Source: Kordiimonas laminariae
GTDB lineage: Bacteria > Pseudomonadota > Alphaproteobacteria > Sphingomonadales > Kordiimonadaceae
DNA length: 64,000 nt
Reading direction: 5' to 3'
NCBI RefSeq assembly: GCF_023008165.1
Contig: NZ_JAKQZA010000001.1
Location: 248,001-312,000 of the forward strand
The notes beneath the pieces are model-generated. The model did not search any database. It saw only the letters and a list, made by a program, of their open reading frames with translations, and was not told where the DNA came from. Made by a program: the position numbers and the translations under genes. Of the stretch, positions 40,512 to 49,394 are shown in pieces; positions within the stretch are counted from its first letter, which is position 1, and every line of letters starts with the position of its first letter.

Positions 40512-41006
40512 ATGATTAATATCGTTGATATATTTAAAGCAGCGCTTCTTATAGGTGTGCCATTATTTGCCTTCACCTATGCCATACACTGGTGGGCCTT
40601 GAAAAAAGGTCACATTACACCTTTCAACCATCACAGCGAAGTAGAACAAGAACTGGAAGAAAATGGCGACAGTAAACCTGGCTGGCTTATGGAAAACTGG
40701 GTTACATTTGGTGGTGGTTTTTATGGCACCATGGCCTTTTTTACATACCTGTTCATCGAACTTGGCCAGCTTTATGAAGTGGTTGGAAAGCTATTGAGTA
40801 ATGGCTTTAGCATTGAATATCTCATCAAGCTTGCCGTGGAAGAATTTGTTGATGCCATCCTTAATCTCGTCAATGCTTTCATCTGGTTTAACTATTGGCC
40901 GGATGTATTTGATATGGAATTTCCACTTGGCTGGCTTCTGGTAGCTTACGGCGCATATTGGTTAGCAGTACAAGCTGTTCGAGGGCGTTTCGCCACGAGC
41001 AGCTAA
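40512..41006 (+). CDS. Membrane protein with GGGFYG motif (copy 2)
   Basis: A 164-residue paralogue of the preceding gene: helix LLIGVPLFAFTYAIHWWALK, shorter acidic linker (HHSEVEQELEENGD), motif WVTFGGGFYGTMAFFTYLFI, then amphipathic and hydrophobic segments (EEFVDAILNLVNAFIWFNYW and LGWLLVAYGAYWLAVQAV). The long charged tail of copy 1 is missing. Convergent with a PAS_5 gene 15 nt away. Function is unknown; two genes of this kind side by side suggest a hetero-oligomer. Confidence 0.6.
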   Translation: MINIVDIFKAALLIGVPLFAFTYAIHWWALKKGHITPFNHHSEVEQELEENGDSKPGWLMENWVTFGGGFYGTMAFFTYLFIELGQLYEVVGKLLSNGFSIEYLIKLAVEEFVDAILNLVNAFIWFNYWPDVFDMEFPLGWLLVAYGAYWLAVQAVRGRFATSS

Positions 41007-41020
41007 CCTACCCAAAGAAA

Positions 41021-41566
41021 TCATTCTTTCGGTGTACCCGTTTTGCTTTCCACGCTGACATAAATAAGCAATTGAGTAATTTTACCCGCCTCATCAGCAA
41101 GAGGTATATTCACCGAACGACTGGTCCAAAAAGGCTTTGATGGGTGCACTTCCTGTGCATCGGCCAAAACATTGGCTCGCTCTCGGACAGCAAGCTTCGC
41201 GGTCTCAATACAGCGGTACCCCACACCACTGGGATGATCCATAACCTTCATGCCAGTGCTTGGGCCAAAAATAGCATCAAGATCACTACCGGATACCCTT
41301 AAGACGCCATCTTCTACTTTACCTGATGCATCATATAGCAAATCAATCAGCGCTATCTTCGGTAAATACTTTTGAAAATCTCTCGGCGTAAAATCGGTTC
41401 TCGTCGCGAGACGTTGCCCCTCAGTCTTCGCTTGAAAAAATTTCATGATTTCCTGCCCAGCCAAGCTGGCGCGTGGGTCATCCTCTCCTGATGCCAGGCT
41501 TACGGAAAAACCACCTACATCACCCGTTATACGAGGAGGCCGATTTTGAAAGTCATCTGAATTCAT
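41021..41566 (-). CDS. PAS_5-like domain protein (paralogue 4)
   Basis: A 181-residue stand-alone PAS_5 protein. After a variable N-terminus come IMKFFQAKTEGQRLATRTDF, LPKIALIDLLYDAS, the core VLRVSGSDLDAIFGPSTGMK, YRCIETAKLAVRERANVLAD and the last strand SVNIPLADEAGKITQLLIYV. No output domain is present. It is a single gene, convergent with the GGGFYG pair. The first 30 residues lack family sequence, so a later start is possible, though no better ribosome site is seen. Confidence 0.72.
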   Translation of the reverse strand: MNSDDFQNRPPRITGDVGGFSVSLASGEDDPRASLAGQEIMKFFQAKTEGQRLATRTDFTPRDFQKYLPKIALIDLLYDASGKVEDGVLRVSGSDLDAIFGPSTGMKVMDHPSGVGYRCIETAKLAVRERANVLADAQEVHPSKPFWTSRSVNIPLADEAGKITQLLIYVSVESKTGTPKE

Positions 41567-41856
41567 AGCGCATTTCTATTTAAGGTTAACAAAAATTAAC
41601 CATGCTAAGAAAGCGCTGTCAAACCTCCTTAAGTAAAAAAATTATAAAAATATCAAATATTTATAATAACTTACGTCAACAACTGCCCAAGATTCAGCAT
41701 TTCAGCCAGTTACAGGCTTTTTTGGCAACTACGGTACCTTCACTCATATAAACAACACTTAAAAGCGCATTTCACCTGACTTAGCTATTCGAGGTTTGAC
41801 TTTTAGGCATTTGCCTTCAGATAATAGGAAAACCCCAAGCGCTTTAGGAAACAATT

Positions 41857-42435
41857 TTGGCTAAACCACAAAAACATCGGGATGCACTCGTCGAAGCTGC
41901 GGCTGAATTATTCTGCCGGCAAGGTTTCGCTGCGACAGGCACCAATGCCATTCTGGAAAAATCTGGAGCCCCGAGAGGCAGCCTTTATCACTACTTTCCC
42001 GAAGGCAAAGAAGAGATCGGCGCGGCTGCGGTGGAAGCCGCAGGTAAAACACTTACCAACGCCATCAAAAAAATTGGCGAAGAGCTACCAACAGCCGCCG
42101 ATTTTGTTGTGGAGTATGCCACCCTTCTCTCTGAATGGATGGAACGGTCTGGCTACAGAAACGGGAACCCCATTTCCACGATTGTATTAGAGACCGTACC
42201 TCAATCTGAAATGATTACCCCAGTTGCCCACCGTACACATGAAATCTGGATCGAACATGTTTGCGAAATGCTCGCGCGCGAAGGCTGGCCCGAAGAACGG
42301 CGTAGGGCTACTTCTCGGCTTATCCTTTCAGCTTTTGAAGGAGCGCTGGTAGCAGCTCGCGCATCCAGAAGCAGTGAACCGCTGATGTCTGTGGCCAGTG
42401 AAATGGCAATATTCCTGAAACCAAAAGACCTATAA
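41857..42435 (+). CDS. TetR/AcrR-family regulator
   Basis: A 192-residue TetR protein starting with TTG (AGGAAA upstream). HTH region: HRDALVEAAAELFCRQGFAA, TGTNAILEKSGAPRGSLYHY, FPEGKEEIG. The ligand domain includes ERSGYRNGNPISTIVLETVP, resembling the YxxYxC-poor YcdC/LmrA-type TetR group with a GNP(I)S motif. No divergent target gene is close: the 290 bp upstream lead to a PAS gene, so the target is unknown. Confidence 0.9.
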   Translation: MAKPQKHRDALVEAAAELFCRQGFAATGTNAILEKSGAPRGSLYHYFPEGKEEIGAAAVEAAGKTLTNAIKKIGEELPTAADFVVEYATLLSEWMERSGYRNGNPISTIVLETVPQSEMITPVAHRTHEIWIEHVCEMLAREGWPEERRRATSRLILSAFEGALVAARASRSSEPLMSVASEMAIFLKPKDL

Positions 42436-42442
42436 AAAGCAA

Positions 42443-42476
42443 AAACACGGAACCCTTTGGCACCGTGTTTATCACT
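42443..42476 (+). terminator. Rho-independent terminator after the TetR gene
   Basis: AAACACGG (42443-42450), 12-nt loop, CCGTGTTT (42463-42470), then ATCACTTTTT. Confidence 0.8.
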
Positions 42477-42668
42477 TTTTCCCTCTGTGGGGATTTTTAG
42501 CTGTCGAAACTCAGGTTCTTTCCTCTGAATATCTAGCTAGCAGGCTAGAAACTCTTTGTCGTGACCCTTGCGGTAAAATGCCCTTTGTTCGCGATAAACG
42601 GATGTTAGTCTTTAAAGGCCCTGTTTAACGCTGCTTTACACTTCTGCCAGAGGGCTATTCTGACATGA

Positions 42669-43223
42669 TTAATTAACAGCCCCTGGCTCACACCTTAGCA
42701 CATCGGTAAAAACCAGAATCTGGGTAACATTTTTATCTTCTGCATCAGAAAAAGGTACATAAAGGGCTGTTACATCCCAATTTGGCCGTCCGCGGTTAAA
42801 AGCTGCCGAACGTGCAACTGTTATCGTGCGTTCCTGAATGCAATATTCTGTAACGCGCTTGAAACGTTCAAGTGCCGCAACACCGTGAAAGTCACTCAAC
42901 TTTTGCCCGGTACCATCGCCGTAAACGGCAGAAACATCCGTTCCCATAAGCCTGACATGCGCTTCACTAATGACCTGCCCTGCTGAGCCCTCTGTGAATT
43001 CACATTCAAGCAACATGAAATATGTAAGATAACTACGCAGTTCAGCAGGATTCAAATCCCGACGCTGATTAAAAGACCGACCAAGCTTCTTGGAATTGAA
43101 ATAAGCGGCAACGTCTTTTAAATGATTACTGGTATCCGGAGCATGATGATCTGGCCAGAGATGAATTTCATCTTCGGCTGGATCTGCTCCATAAAAGTTT
43201 GCCATCGCATCAAAAACCGACAC
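42669..43223 (-). CDS. PAS_5-like domain protein (paralogue 5)
   Basis: A 184-residue stand-alone PAS_5 protein. A GTG at 43223 with AGGGGG upstream gives MSVFDAMANF as the N-terminus. Then LKDVAAYFNSKKLGRSFNQR, LRSYLTYFMLLECEF, the core AHVRLMGTDVSAVYGDGTGQ, and a C-terminal strand TALYVPFSDAEDKNVTQILV. It lies between a TetR gene and another PAS_5 gene in the same orientation. Sensor role is inferred from fold only. Confidence 0.72.
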   Translation of the reverse strand: MSVFDAMANFYGADPAEDEIHLWPDHHAPDTSNHLKDVAAYFNSKKLGRSFNQRRDLNPAELRSYLTYFMLLECEFTEGSAGQVISEAHVRLMGTDVSAVYGDGTGQKLSDFHGVAALERFKRVTEYCIQERTITVARSAAFNRGRPNWDVTALYVPFSDAEDKNVTQILVFTDVLRCEPGAVN

Positions 43224-43370
43224 GCTCGTCCCCCTAACGCCCCTACACAAGAATCACCTTGAGTTGAGTGTGTCGGGAAAAGCTTTATAACTTATTAAAA
43301 TAATACAGCTAACCTACAGAACTTAGAAATCAACAAAGAAATATTAACATAGCTTAATATTTTCAATAAG

Positions 43371-43967
43371 TTAACTCCACAAAGCAATACCAGGCAGCAC
43401 GCGAAAACGGTCCTCAACTGCGCAAGGCTCCCCTAAATCTATCACAGGTTTGTATAGCTCTTGCAGGGTTGTAGCCGTGAACATAACCAGCATACCGTGT
43501 AAGCCGTCTTTATGTCTTAGAGGATAGTAAGCTTTATCCGTGGTTAGGAAAGTTCCATCAGGATACTCAAGCGCTGTGTGAGAAAACACAGGCTTGGAAT
43601 GCTTTTCCGCCAATAGCGCATTATCTCGCAGATATTCTTTACAAACCAACAATGGGAATTCAGTGAGCAGTTTACCCGTCATCTCGAACCCGAGCATTGA
43701 AACAAGCCCACTGCCCATAAGCCTGAACCGGAAATCTATATCAGATAAACCAGTTCGGACTTCCGGCGGAAATACATCCCATATCATAAGGTTTGGTAGG
43801 ATTTCTGGAGGAATAGCAGAAGGGTCAAAGCTGCTGCGCTGTATCATGCCCTGTTCTGCTATGCTGGCCAAATAATCGGCAAATTCGAAATGCAGCGAGC
43901 TTTCAGGCAGCACACTGGGATCTTCGATTTTGCGTATTATGGCCTCACGGTGCAGCTCAGACGGCAT
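43371..43967 (-). CDS. PAS_5-like domain protein (paralogue 6)
   Basis: A 198-residue stand-alone PAS_5 protein from the ATG at 43967, chosen for GAGGGG 6 nt upstream over ATGs or alternative starts up to 44045. It has a helix EFADYLASIAEQGMIQRSSF, ILPNLMIWDVFPPEV, the core DFRFRLMGSGLVSMLGFEMT, and final strand KAYYPLRHKDGLHGMLVMF. It lies upstream of paralogue 5 by about 150 bp with AT-rich DNA between, so each may have its own promoter. Confidence 0.72.
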   Translation of the reverse strand: MPSELHREAIIRKIEDPSVLPESSLHFEFADYLASIAEQGMIQRSSFDPSAIPPEILPNLMIWDVFPPEVRTGLSDIDFRFRLMGSGLVSMLGFEMTGKLLTEFPLLVCKEYLRDNALLAEKHSKPVFSHTALEYPDGTFLTTDKAYYPLRHKDGLHGMLVMFTATTLQELYKPVIDLGEPCAVEDRFRVLPGIALWS

Positions 43968-44233
43968 CGTTATCCCCTCAAGAGACGTAACCATGAATTC
44001 ATTCAAAAACTGGAAATAAGAGGCGGCTACAGGAAAATTTCCCAACCAATAAACCTGTCGCTATCCCGCCATTTTTCACGGCTTCGCTTTTTTGTACATG
44101 GCTGAATAGTCTCATTTTTAAGTAGAACTGTCAAATCTACGAGCTTTTCCAAACGAATATACCAGCGAAGTTATTTGACAAAATTATCAATAAACGCCAC
44201 CATTGCGGCACCTTGGGAAAGATGGAGGGCACC

Positions 44234-44599
44234 ATGGCTGATGAACGAAAATATAAAACTTTTGAAGAGTTTTATCCCTTTTACCTCTCAGAGCACAGTT
44301 TAGCTGCTGATCGCTTTATGCATTATATCGGCACCACAATTGTGATTGGCCTTGTAGTTAGTGCTATCATCACCGGGAAATACTGGCTGATTGCCGCAAC
44401 ACCTGTGGCTGGGTATGCGTTTGCCTGGTTCGGGCATTTCGTGATTGAAAAGAACCGCCCTGCTACCTTCACATATCCATTCTGGAGTTTGATGGGCGAT
44501 TTCAAAATGTATTTTCAGGCCCTCACAGGCACATTGCCTCGTGAGCATTTTGTAACGAAGAGGGATACTTCTTCACCGGAAATGAAAACTGCAGAATAA
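44234..44599 (+). CDS. DUF962/Mpo1-like membrane protein
   Basis: A 121-residue protein from the ATG at 44234, with GGAGGGC just upstream. The signature FYPFYLSEHSLAADRFMHYIG opens a DUF962 domain, then two membrane helices (TTIVIGLVVSAIITGKYWLI and AATPVAGYAFAWFGHFVIEK), and KNRPATFTYPFWSLMGDFKM with the conserved NxPATFxYP box. Yeast Mpo1 of this family oxidises 2-hydroxy fatty acids; the bacterial role is not established. Single gene with a shared terminator. Confidence 0.9.
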   Translation: MADERKYKTFEEFYPFYLSEHSLAADRFMHYIGTTIVIGLVVSAIITGKYWLIAATPVAGYAFAWFGHFVIEKNRPATFTYPFWSLMGDFKMYFQALTGTLPREHFVTKRDTSSPEMKTAE

Positions 44600-44620
44600 A
44601 TAGATTCCAACCGAATACAA

Positions 44621-44652
44621 AAAAAGCTGAGCATCGGTGCTCAGCTTTTTTA
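44621..44652. terminator. Bidirectional rho-independent terminator
   Basis: AAAAAGCTGAGC (44621-44632) and GCTCAGCTTTTT (44639-44650), flanked by A- and T-runs, between the convergent DUF962 and TetR genes. Confidence 0.92.
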
Positions 44653-44671
44653 TTGGGCAATTATTTATAGC

Positions 44672-45340
44672 TTAATTCCAGCTCATCAAACTCACATGGA
44701 AATGCCGCATCAGATTAACATGTAGTGTTTCGCCACTGCTGGCATATTTACGGTAGAGTATGGCTTCTCGGGCAATTGCGAACGTTTCAAGAAACGCCCC
44801 CACAATGCAGTTTACATCATATTTAGCGAGAACATCATCATGCTTTTTAAGATGCTCTGCATACCTGCCTAGCGCCTCTTCTAACCGCTGATTAAAGCCC
44901 GTGTATATACCCGCCGGAGAAGTTTTTGCAGCGATATCAAGCGCCCGGATAACACCTCCACGCTCAGTACAAAGGCGCATTAACAAACTTACCATTATCT
45001 GGGCGGCGTTCGGCAGCAAACCACGGCATAACTCAAGTTCATGAAGCAAGCTATCAACCGTCAACTCACATTCTTGCCCTAACCTGCCGTCAAGGCAGTG
45101 CAGAAGTGCTTCTTTATCCTGAAATCGGTTGTAGAATGAACCAACAGACGCATCGGCTTCTTTTACAATACTTTGTACAGAAACTTCATGCCAGTGGCCA
45201 TCATCAAGCAGTTGCTCGGCTGCATCCAGAAAACGGAAAAATGTTTTTTCAGATCTGTTTTGTGCTGGCTCGTTAACCCACTCACCATATAGCCAAGCAC
45301 CATCCCCATTGCGTTCAAAAGCCGCAGAGTGTGCACCCAT
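44672..45340 (-). CDS. TetR-family regulator
   Basis: A 222-residue TetR protein. After an unusual 30-residue N-terminal extension come FFRFLDAAEQLLDDGHWHEV, SVQSIVKEADASVGSFYNRF, QDKEALLHCLDGRLG, the standard three-helix DNA-binding unit. The rest is a helical ligand domain (ALGRYAEHLKKHDDVLAKYD). No divergent gene is nearby: the 545 bp upstream hold no supported gene. A target cannot be named. Confidence 0.88.
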   Translation of the reverse strand: MGAHSAAFERNGDGAWLYGEWVNEPAQNRSEKTFFRFLDAAEQLLDDGHWHEVSVQSIVKEADASVGSFYNRFQDKEALLHCLDGRLGQECELTVDSLLHELELCRGLLPNAAQIMVSLLMRLCTERGGVIRALDIAAKTSPAGIYTGFNQRLEEALGRYAEHLKKHDDVLAKYDVNCIVGAFLETFAIAREAILYRKYASSGETLHVNLMRHFHVSLMSWN

Positions 45341-45885
45341 TTCTTAATTCCCAAATTAAGTTGCCCCAAACGGTAGCAGCAGTGGTCGCTAAGCTCCCAA
45401 TGACCATACTTGCAGGATACTGTGTACCCAACCTGCAAACGACCACTGCCTACTCTAAACTCACTCAAAACATCTCTCGTGCAGAAGAATTTAATATCAC
45501 CACACGATCGACTTCATGCCAAAACACAGCAGATAACATGTTGGTGGGGGCGCTGTGTAAATAGCAAAACCACACACCATGCAGCGACCACACCATCTCT
45601 CACCAAAACACCCTTTAATTGAGCATTAGCCAATTCCAAGAAGCGCTGTGAGATCTTGTATTTGTATAAAATAGAATTTAAATTCTAATTTCAAGAAAAA
45701 AAACATAAAAATCATAACCAATTGTTATTTATCTATTTATTGACGAAGCTATTTTTGAATTAATGCCGCGCTACGCGGTTCTGCCGGAGAAATCGGCAGT
45801 AGCAACACAGCACAAATCAGATCACGCAAAAATTGCGCTCACACTGACGTACACGTTTTGTGAAAAATGGCGAAAACCCAGATGA
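45341..45885. other. Gene-free interval between TetR and LytTR genes
   Basis: About 545 bp without a supported gene. Two adjacent hairpins occur at its right end, CCGCG/CGCGG (45766-45778) and CTGCCG/CGGCAG (45781-45799). They lie about 90 bp beyond the response-regulator stop and may end its transcript, though no U-run follows. The middle is AT-rich. Confidence 0.45.
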
Positions 45886-46578
45886 TTAATTCATCACCTT
45901 GGCAAGCAAACCGTCTTTAAAGGCCCGTCCAATTGGGATAGAGCCACTGGCAGTAAACAACTGGTTACCGGAAATACGCTCCACATAATCCATATTCACG
46001 ATATGTGATTTATGAACCCGCACAAATTTTTCCTGCGGCAGGCGATCAGCCCAACTTTGAAGTGTTCCGAGAATATAGTGCCTAGCATCAGCAGTATTGA
46101 TATGCAGGAAGTTCCCGTCCGACGCTATGTGAACAAGCTTATCCAGATCAAGTCGCAGATAATCACCATCCACCTTGATAAACAGGGATTTTATTTCTTC
46201 CTGTGGCGGCGCCTGAACATCCTTCTCATCCGGCAGGCGGTTAAGCGCTTCTTCAAACCGGTCGAAGGAAAAAGGTTTTAAAAGATAATCAACCACCGCA
46301 AGTTCAAAGCCCTCCACAGCATGCTCAGAATATGCGGTGGTTACGATAACATGTGGTGGGTTATCCAGCGATTTAAGAAAAGAAAAACCATCCATTTTGG
46401 GCAAGTGAATATCCAGAAACAGTACATCTATCTTATCTGTACTTAGCACCACGGAAGCTTCAGCAGCACTGGAACAGGTAGCGATCAACTTAAGCCCATC
46501 AAGACGGGTGATATAGTTTTTAAGCACGCGCTGTGCTGGCAACTGATCTTCAAGGACAAGACAACGAAGCTTAGTCAC
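45886..46578 (-). CDS. LytTR-family response regulator
   Basis: A 230-residue two-domain regulator. The receiver (1-~115) has LVLEDQLPAQRVL, DVLFLDIHLPKMDGFSFLKS with the phospho-acceptor Asp, TTAYSEHAVEGFE and VDYLLKPFSF. The C-terminal LytTR DNA-binding domain (~130-230) includes FLHINTADARHYILGTLQSW, FVRVHKSHIVNMDYVERISG and SIPIGRAFKD. It overlaps the sensor kinase gene by 8 nt. The target is unknown. Confidence 0.93.
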   Translation of the reverse strand: MTKLRCLVLEDQLPAQRVLKNYITRLDGLKLIATCSSAAEASVVLSTDKIDVLFLDIHLPKMDGFSFLKSLDNPPHVIVTTAYSEHAVEGFELAVVDYLLKPFSFDRFEEALNRLPDEKDVQAPPQEEIKSLFIKVDGDYLRLDLDKLVHIASDGNFLHINTADARHYILGTLQSWADRLPQEKFVRVHKSHIVNMDYVERISGNQLFTASGSIPIGRAFKDGLLAKVMN

Positions 46579-47617
46579 GACCTGCCCCTTTTGTCTTCAA
46601 CGGCATTTCCAGCTCAAGCACATAAACATCGCCATTCCTACCGTGGGTAAGAGAAAACTCTCCACCACTTAAAAGCTCAAGCCTGCGGCGCACATTCGCA
46701 ATACCCACACCTTTTTCCTTTACCCCTTCATTTTCCGTACGGTGGTCTTCATCAAAGCTATTCTCTGTTTTCAAGCAAAGCTTATCTGCTCCCGCCTTAA
46801 TAGAAATACGAATTTCGATCCCTTTGTCCTGAGTATCAAAACTGTGCTTGAAACAGTTTTCCACAAGGGTGATAAGCACGAACGGCAGGATAAATTTCCC
46901 CTGTGTGTCGCCTTCAATATGCAGATCAATAAACCCTCTGCCTTCAAGACCCATTTCCTGAATAGCGATGTAGTTATTGATAGAGACCAATTCCCGTTCA
47001 AGCGGCACTAAATCCTCGCTGCATTCATAAAGCGTGTAGCGCAGCAAATCCGAAAGCTTCAAAAGCATATCCGGGGCTTTGCCCGTATCTGTCAGTGAAT
47101 GGGAATAAATGTTATTCAACGCGTTAAAAAGAATATGCGGATTAATCTGAGACCTAAGAAATTTCAGCTCACTTTCCATCTTTTCGCTATGCGCCGCCAC
47201 CAAGTTTTCCTGTGCTTCCTTTGAATCCCACGCCAGCTTGATAAAGGTCATCACCGCAATCATTGGCATGGTTTCAATGGCCATATAAATCACCCCAGTG
47301 ACAGACCACGGATCTGCCCCTCGGGTATAGGGAAAGAAAAACGGTTCAATCACCCCTTCTTCAAAACTTCCAAACACCGCAAAGGCCAACACCGCAGACA
47401 AGGTAAAGAGCGCATATTCGCCCTTATAAAAGAACCGGGGCAACAACACGTAAAGCAACAGCACAGCTAAAAGGCCACGGAAAACCATATAAACAGCCTC
47501 ACCCACATGCAGATGTGGTTGCTCATGAGAGAAGACAATAAGCAGCAGGGTAGAAAGCCAAACCAGCCCGATAATATATGTATCTGTTTTCCAGTTTTTA
47601 GGGATAAGCCGCAGCAA
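46571..47617 (-). CDS. LytS/YpdA-type sensor histidine kinase
   Basis: A 348-residue kinase starting with TTG (AAGGAA upstream). The N-terminal ~130 residues have four or so membrane helices (LVWLSTLLLIVFSHE, MVFRGLLAVLLLYVLLPRFF, LFTLSAVLAFAVFGSF). The His_kinase motif QINPHILFNALNNIYSHS supplies the phospho-acceptor His, and the HATPase part has LPFVLITLVENCFKHSF and GVGIANVRRRLELLSGGEF. It signals to the overlapping LytTR regulator. No periplasmic sensor domain is visible, so it probably senses through its membrane helices. Confidence 0.93.
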   Translation of the reverse strand: MLRLIPKNWKTDTYIIGLVWLSTLLLIVFSHEQPHLHVGEAVYMVFRGLLAVLLLYVLLPRFFYKGEYALFTLSAVLAFAVFGSFEEGVIEPFFFPYTRGADPWSVTGVIYMAIETMPMIAVMTFIKLAWDSKEAQENLVAAHSEKMESELKFLRSQINPHILFNALNNIYSHSLTDTGKAPDMLLKLSDLLRYTLYECSEDLVPLERELVSINNYIAIQEMGLEGRGFIDLHIEGDTQGKFILPFVLITLVENCFKHSFDTQDKGIEIRISIKAGADKLCLKTENSFDEDHRTENEGVKEKGVGIANVRRRLELLSGGEFSLTHGRNGDVYVLELEMPLKTKGAGRD

Positions 47618-48174
47618 ACCAAGTTCCTTTTCTAATTCCCTGACAAACTATTTGAACGAAAGATTATTTAACAGGCAAAGAATGATATCCGCACTCCATT
47701 GTGGATAAACAACAGTAAAGAAATGACCAACAACTTTTCATCCAGTGAAAGCCTCCGTTTGTCCCTTAGATACTGTCGGTGATCAAAGCATACCTTCTCT
47801 TCACAGCCCAAGCGTGCTTCTTCACTGTTGCTGGTGCAGTAACCAATCAGCATCGGAGAGGATATCTGAACAAAGATAGAAATATTCTGTGTAGCAATCA
47901 CTGGTGGGAAGTAAACGTGCCCAAACACGATCTGCAACTCCTGTCAGTGGTGAACCAGTAGCGAGTTAAGTTACCAGATGGCGTTTGCACTTTGCCGTTT
48001 CTGTTTTTGTTCAAAAGGATACCGATCTGAAATGTGATGATTTGCATGCTTTAACCCGTTCCCTCAATGGGGCTCGCAGACATCGCTTGTGGGGACAAGA
48101 GGAAACTGAAGGGATACTGCACCAGTTCCATCTATGGGAAACGTAGAAAGCAGAACACGACAAGCGAGGATACC
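47618..48174. other. Divergent intergenic region, no supported gene
   Basis: About 557 bp between the kinase and the PepSY gene. I find no coding frame with a plausible product. The divergent arrangement means it must carry promoters for both sides. No clear iron-box palindrome was found by eye. Confidence 0.4.
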
Positions 48175-49326
48175 ATGGCGCGCGCTTCCACTAAACGCGG
48201 TTTCACCTTTAAAGATTTTCTGGTGAAGCTGCATCTTTATCTGGGTTTAACTCTAGGCCTTTTATTTGCTCTTCTCGGACTAACCGGCTCTATGCTGGCT
48301 TTCGATGATGAAATCGTGCGCCTGATGAATTCAGATAAACTTACATCGGTTGAACAAGACCATATGCTAAGCCTTGAGGAAGCAACCCTTCTTATGCAGA
48401 ACTGGGCAGAAACTCACGATACCAAGGGTGAGCTAGCCGACATTCAGCCTCCTACTGGCAGTGACGGTGTTTATAGCTTCAATTACCGCGAAGGCCGACG
48501 GAATGTTGGTGCCTATAAAATGGATGCTTATTCAGGTGAAATTCTGGGTGAATTCCGTTTTACAGATACCTTTATGTTCACCGTGATGCAGTTCCACGAA
48601 AAATTCCTCGCGGGCGGCACTGGAAAAACCATCACAGGCATCACGGCAGGGACCGCCTTTTTCATTCTACTATCTGGCTATATTCTGTGGTGGCCTAAAA
48701 AACGCCGCTTCAAGCAGGCCTTTAAAATCAAATGGAACGCCAATACCATGCGTGTGCTTTTTGACAGCCACAAAGCTTTTGGCTCTGCACTTGGGCTTGT
48801 AATGATCGTAAGCGCTTTCACCGGCTTTACCATGGCTTTCCCTGAAGTATTCGAAGCACCAATCTCGGCTTTTTCTGAGCGCACACAATTTCAAGGACCA
48901 TTCGAATCCAAAGACAGTGGCGGCGAACCACTTTCTCTCTCGGCACTGGTAATGTTGGTGAATGAACGCTACAGCGGCGGCACCATTACAGATATTCGTC
49001 TACCAAAAGAGAGAACAGCAACCTACCGCCTTGAACTGAAACACGACGGGGATATTCACGAAGACGGTGATACTATTTTGTTGCTTGATCAATATACCGG
49101 GGCAGAGCTTATCAACTGGTCACCTTCACAAATGACGGCGGCTGATAGTTTCTTTAACTGGATGCGCCCGCTGCATGAAGCACAGGCTTTTGGCCTTATC
49201 CACCAAATACTGTTTGCCATCGCAGGCCTGCTTCCACCGTTTTTATATGTAACAGGTGTGTGGATGTGGCTGAAAAAACGCAAGCTGAACCGCAAACCAA
49301 AACGTGCCGCCACGGCAGCAGCATAA
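48175..49326 (+). CDS. PepSY-associated membrane protein
   Basis: A 383-residue protein from the ATG at 48175 (GAGGA upstream). The first membrane helix region reads KLHLYLGLTLGLLFALLGLT, with the His typical of the family, followed by a periplasmic PepSY-type domain (SLEEATLLMQNWAE), the second helix with TAFFILLSGYILWWPKKRRF, a conserved DSHKAFGSALGLVMIVSAFT and a final helix (ILFAIAGLLPPFLYVTGVWM). Such proteins often accompany siderophore uptake as ferric-reductase-like components, but no receptor gene is adjacent here. Confidence 0.9.
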   Translation: MARASTKRGFTFKDFLVKLHLYLGLTLGLLFALLGLTGSMLAFDDEIVRLMNSDKLTSVEQDHMLSLEEATLLMQNWAETHDTKGELADIQPPTGSDGVYSFNYREGRRNVGAYKMDAYSGEILGEFRFTDTFMFTVMQFHEKFLAGGTGKTITGITAGTAFFILLSGYILWWPKKRRFKQAFKIKWNANTMRVLFDSHKAFGSALGLVMIVSAFTGFTMAFPEVFEAPISAFSERTQFQGPFESKDSGGEPLSLSALVMLVNERYSGGTITDIRLPKERTATYRLELKHDGDIHEDGDTILLLDQYTGAELINWSPSQMTAADSFFNWMRPLHEAQAFGLIHQILFAIAGLLPPFLYVTGVWMWLKKRKLNRKPKRAATAAA

Positions 49327-49334
49327 ATAAAAGT

Positions 49335-49394
49335 GAAGGCGCAGGCCGCAGGTTCCCGCGCCTTCATATCACCTTCCCTTTAGGTGATATTTTT
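49335..49394 (+). terminator. Tandem hairpins ending the PepSY transcript
   Basis: GAAGGCGC (49335-49342) pairs with GCGCCTTC (49358-49365); then ATATCACC (49366-49373) pairs with GGTGATAT (49383-49390) before TTTT. The second is a typical terminator and overlaps the stop of the convergent azoreductase gene. Confidence 0.75.

Noticed and set aside
45331-45622. Overlapping short frames upstream of the TetR gene at 45.3-45.6 kb
   Set aside because: No start signals and no recognisable composition; treated as promoter DNA.
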